The position numbers were made by a program, and so were the translations under genes. Of a stretch of 7,450 bases of DNA, positions 5,210 through 7,450 are shown piece by piece. Where the stretch lies: assembly GCA_964638815.1 (NCBI GenBank), contig CAZXBB010000248.1, positions 1-7,450 of the forward strand. The letters run 5' to 3'. Under the pieces are notes generated by a model, which did no database searches, was not told where the DNA came from, and saw only the letters and a program-made list of their open reading frames with translations. This stretch comes from CAZXBB01 sp964638815. Its GTDB lineage: Bacteria; Planctomycetota; Phycisphaerae; Phycisphaerales; SM1A02. Within the stretch, counting starts at the first letter, position 1, and every line of letters begins with the position of its first letter.

Positions 5210-7168
5210 TTGGGCAAGTTCGACCTCGATGACCTGTTGAAGGACCTCGCGCGCGAGGCCGAGGAGCCGCGCCGGACGGCCGGCGGCGACGAGGTCTTCG
5301 TGCGCAACGACCCCGCCGAGACGCCGCGCCCGCCCGACACCACCGGTGAAGGTCTCGGCGCGTCCGTGGGCACCGAGCTGGTGCCCCGCGACGCCGACCC
5401 CACACGCATCCGCCCGCACGACGCGGTCTCCGCGATCTACAAGCCGGGCTCGGACAACATGCCGGCGGCGCGCGACGACGTGGGTCACCGTCTGGTGGAC
5501 AAGGGCGTGGTTACGCCGGAGGAGCTCGCCGCCGCCCAGCGCGTGATGAAGCAGTCCCCGGGCACGCGCATCGCGCAGGTCCTCATCGACATGGGCGTCG
5601 AGGAGGTCGCGGTCCAGAAAGTCGTGGCCGAGCTCGCGCGACTGCCGTTCGAGCGCATCGACGTCGAGCGAGAGGGCGCCTACGACCGCAAGGCGCTCAA
5701 CAAGCTGACGGTCGACTTCTGCCGCGCGAACATGGTGATCCCGCTGCGCCGGCAGGGCTCGCGTCTCGTCGTCGGCACGGTGAACCCGGACGACGTCTTC
5801 GTCCTCGACGATGTGAAGCGGCGGCTCGGCGTCGTGTCGGTCAAGCACGTGCTCGTCGTCGCGGACGACATCCGCGCCATCGTCGAGAAGCTCAGCGAGA
5901 ACGATCGCGAGGAGATCAGCGTCGAGGACATCCTCGCCGACGTCGACGAGAACGACGTTTCGGTGGTCAAGGAGATCCAGGACGAAGCGAGCATCGACGA
6001 CGCGGAGTCGTCGCCCGTCGTCCGCTACGTCAACCACATCATCCAGACGGCCCTGAAGGAGGGCGCGTCCGACATCCACATCGAGCCGGAAGAGACCTCG
6101 ATGAAGGTGCGCTTCCGCATCGACGGCGTGCTCTTCGAGATGATGAACCCGCCCCGCGGCATGCACGCTTCGCTCACGTCGCGTCTCAAGATCATGGCCA
6201 ACCTGGACATCGCCGAGCGCCGGCTTCCGCAGGACGGCCGCATCCGGGCGAACGTCCACAACCGGAAGATCGATCTGCGTGTCTCGACGGTCCCCACGCC
6301 GAAGGGCGAGAAGACCGTCATGCGTCTCCTCGACAACCGCTCGATCAACGTTCCGCTGGACGCGCTGGGCTTCGGCGAGGACACGCTCATGATCTGGAAG
6401 AACCAGATCAGCCAGCCCCACGGCATCATCCTCGTCACGGGGCCGACCGGCTCGGGCAAGACGACGACGCTGTACGCGTCGATCCAGCAGCTCGACCTGC
6501 GTCGCCTCAATGTGTCCACGGTCGAGGATCCGGTCGAGTACAACCTCGTCGGCATCACGCAGATGCAGACGCACGACAAGATCGGGATGAACTTCTCGGC
6601 CGCGCTTCGCGCCCTGATGCGACAGGACCCCGACGTCATCATGGTCGGCGAGATTCGCGACATGGAGACGGCGACCATCGCGATCCAGGCCGCGATGACG
6701 GGCCACCTCGTCCTGTCCACGCTTCACACGAACGACGCACCGTCGTCGATCACGCGACTCATCAACATCGGTATCGAGCCCTTCCTGGTCTCGGGCGCCG
6801 TCCGTTCCGTGCTCGCACAGCGTCTCGTCCGTCGCATCTGCCTCGGCTGCGGCGAGGAGGTCGAGGTCGGCGAGGAGATCGCGGAGTTCCTCGTCATGCA
6901 CGGCGTGTCAACGGACAAGATCGTGCACGGGACCGGTTGCGGCAAGTGCCGTGAGACCGGCTATTCCGGCCGCGCCGGGTTGTACGAGATGCTCGTGCTC
7001 GACGACCACCTCGGCGACGCCGTCGCCCGCAACCCCGCGGTGACCGAGTTCCGCCGGACCTGCGCCGAACGCGGCATGGTGTCGCTGCGCGAGGACGGCT
7101 TCAAGAAGGTGGCGGCAGGGATCACGACGGTCGAGGAAGTCCTTCGCGTGACGGAATCGACTATCTAG
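5210..7168 (+). CDS. pilB: Type IV pilus / type II secretion assembly ATPase (PilB/GspE family)
   Basis: A 652-residue cytoplasmic hexameric motor ATPase. Residues 1-85 are acidic, Pro-rich and poorly conserved. Residues about 90-215 form an N1/MshEN-like domain (VGHRLVDKGVVTPEELAAAQ, then TRIAQVLIDMGVEE). The region about 235-270 is an acidic linker with coil. N2 begins near SSPVVRYVNHIIQTALKEGA with SDIHIEPE at 287-294. The catalytic domain carries Walker A GPTGSGKT at 411-418, the Asp box TVEDPVEY at 437-444, Walker B DPDVIMVGEIRD at 473-484 and the His box GHLVLSTLHTNDA at 498-510. Four cysteines in two CxxC pairs (544/547 and 577/580) form the zinc site typical of PilB and GspE and absent from PilT. 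The gene ends the visible operon, 31 bases after the previous gene. PilB and GspE cannot be separated by motif; the pilM-pilN-pilO context favours PilB. Start is TTG with a GGAGG site. Confidence 0.92.
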   Translation: MGKFDLDDLLKDLAREAEEPRRTAGGDEVFVRNDPAETPRPPDTTGEGLGASVGTELVPRDADPTRIRPHDAVSAIYKPGSDNMPAARDDVGHRLVDKGVVTPEELAAAQRVMKQSPGTRIAQVLIDMGVEEVAVQKVVAELARLPFERIDVEREGAYDRKALNKLTVDFCRANMVIPLRRQGSRLVVGTVNPDDVFVLDDVKRRLGVVSVKHVLVVADDIRAIVEKLSENDREEISVEDILADVDENDVSVVKEIQDEASIDDAESSPVVRYVNHIIQTALKEGASDIHIEPEETSMKVRFRIDGVLFEMMNPPRGMHASLTSRLKIMANLDIAERRLPQDGRIRANVHNRKIDLRVSTVPTPKGEKTVMRLLDNRSINVPLDALGFGEDTLMIWKNQISQPHGIILVTGPTGSGKTTTLYASIQQLDLRRLNVSTVEDPVEYNLVGITQMQTHDKIGMNFSAALRALMRQDPDVIMVGEIRDMETATIAIQAAMTGHLVLSTLHTNDAPSSITRLINIGIEPFLVSGAVRSVLAQRLVRRICLGCGEEVEVGEEIAEFLVMHGVSTDKIVHGTGCGKCRETGYSGRAGLYEMLVLDDHLGDAVARNPAVTEFRRTCAERGMVSLREDGFKKVAAGITTVEEVLRVTESTI

Positions 7169-7450
7169 CTCTACCCCGCGAGACGGTGGCCCCTCGTCGC
7201 GGGTGACGCCGATCGCGATGGTCGCGCCGGCCTCGCCCATGCTGGGACCCGACGGCACGCTCTGGCCCGCAAGCGGCTGCCCGTGCGTCCGGACGGACCG
7301 ACGCGGGGTGATCGGGCACCGCGGAGGCGGCGTGCGTGTGTTTGCGGGCAATTTCGGTGCTCGGGAGCCCGGTGTTGTCGCAAATCCGGCGCGATCCCGG
7401 CCGGGGAGCCGTCACGGCCCCGAGCCGTGAACCAGACGACCCGGCAAGCG
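7169..7450. other. Non-coding right-edge region with inverted repeats, no supported gene
   Basis: The 282 bases after pilB contain no convincing coding region: the open frames present on both strands are Arg/Pro/Gly-rich, lack family motifs and lack start signals. Apart from the hairpin at 7175-7203, there is a long-range pairing of TTTGCG (7341-7346) with CGCAAA (7379-7384), and a strong hairpin TCACGGC / GCCGTGA at 7412-7430 with a five-base loop. This may be the leader of the next gene, whose start would lie beyond the window. Confidence 0.45.
7175..7203 (+). terminator. Terminator-like hairpin just after pilB
   Basis: CCCGCGA at 7175-7181 and TCGCGGG at 7197-7203 are perfect complements with a 15-base loop, beginning six bases after the pilB stop. 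Position and stem strength fit an operon end or an mRNA-stabilising 3' structure. No T-run follows, so Rho-independent termination is uncertain. Confidence 0.4.

Noticed and set aside
5153..6901. Long - strand open frame of 582 codons opposite pilB
   Set aside because: Composition (Asp, Arg, Val, His-rich) mirrors the complementary strand of a GC-rich gene, and the + strand carries all ATPase motifs intact.
7203..7430. Possible 75-residue + strand gene after pilB
   Set aside because: No recognisable domain, starts within the terminator-like hairpin region, has no clear Shine-Dalgarno site and has Gly/Arg/Pro-rich composition.
7427..7450. Possible GTG start of the next gene (MNQTTRQA)
   Set aside because: The GTG lies in the 3' arm of a strong hairpin, no Shine-Dalgarno site precedes it, and only eight codons are visible.

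Overview
The window is a high-GC bacterial fragment holding six complete genes, all on the + strand, with only short non-coding gaps. The left edge is a homopolymer block (48 C, then mostly G) that looks like a sequencing or assembly artefact at a contig end. No taxonomic marker gene is present. A secreted DUF1080 protein, futalosine-pathway menaquinone synthesis and a type IV pilus-like PilM/PilN/PilO/PilB set whose PilN begins with a SFLPDDYL-type peptide together suggest a planctomycete, possibly of the Phycisphaerae. That placement is an inference.

Region 1 (122-1519) has two tightly packed genes. The first encodes an exported DUF1080 (3-keto-disaccharide hydrolase-like) protein. Three bases later comes mqnB, encoding futalosine hydrolase. 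The two have no obvious metabolic link; the tight spacing suggests cotranscription and perhaps translational coupling.

Region 2 (1520-1738) is a 219-base gap. It holds several GC-rich inverted repeats and a good Shine-Dalgarno site for pilM, and is the likely site of the promoter of the pilus operon.

Region 3 (1739-7168) is a compact five-gene operon for the inner-membrane platform and motor of a type IV pilus / type II secretion-like machine. In order it encodes PilM (actin-like cytoplasmic protein), a divergent PilN, PilO, an unnamed membrane protein whose periplasmic half resembles the PilP/GspC homology region, and a PilB/GspE-family assembly ATPase. Intergenic gaps are 12, 2, 18 and 31 bases. 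PilM is expected to bind the cytoplasmic N-terminus of PilN; PilN and PilO pair through coiled coils and periplasmic ferredoxin-like domains; the fourth protein would link the platform to an outer-membrane secretin; and the ATPase would drive extension or secretion. The secretin, platform protein (PilC/GspF), prepilin peptidase and pilins are not in the window.

Region 4 (7169-7450) has no convincing gene. It contains a terminator-like hairpin just after pilB and more inverted repeats. One stretch faintly resembles part of a cobalamin riboswitch but lacks required elements.

I see no CRISPR array, tRNA, rRNA or mobile element, and no wholly new system. The most distinctive material is the lineage-specific form of the pilus platform: the PilP/GspC-like protein anchored by a transmembrane helix, the charged insertion in PilM, the long tail of PilN, and a degenerate MshEN-like domain on the ATPase.
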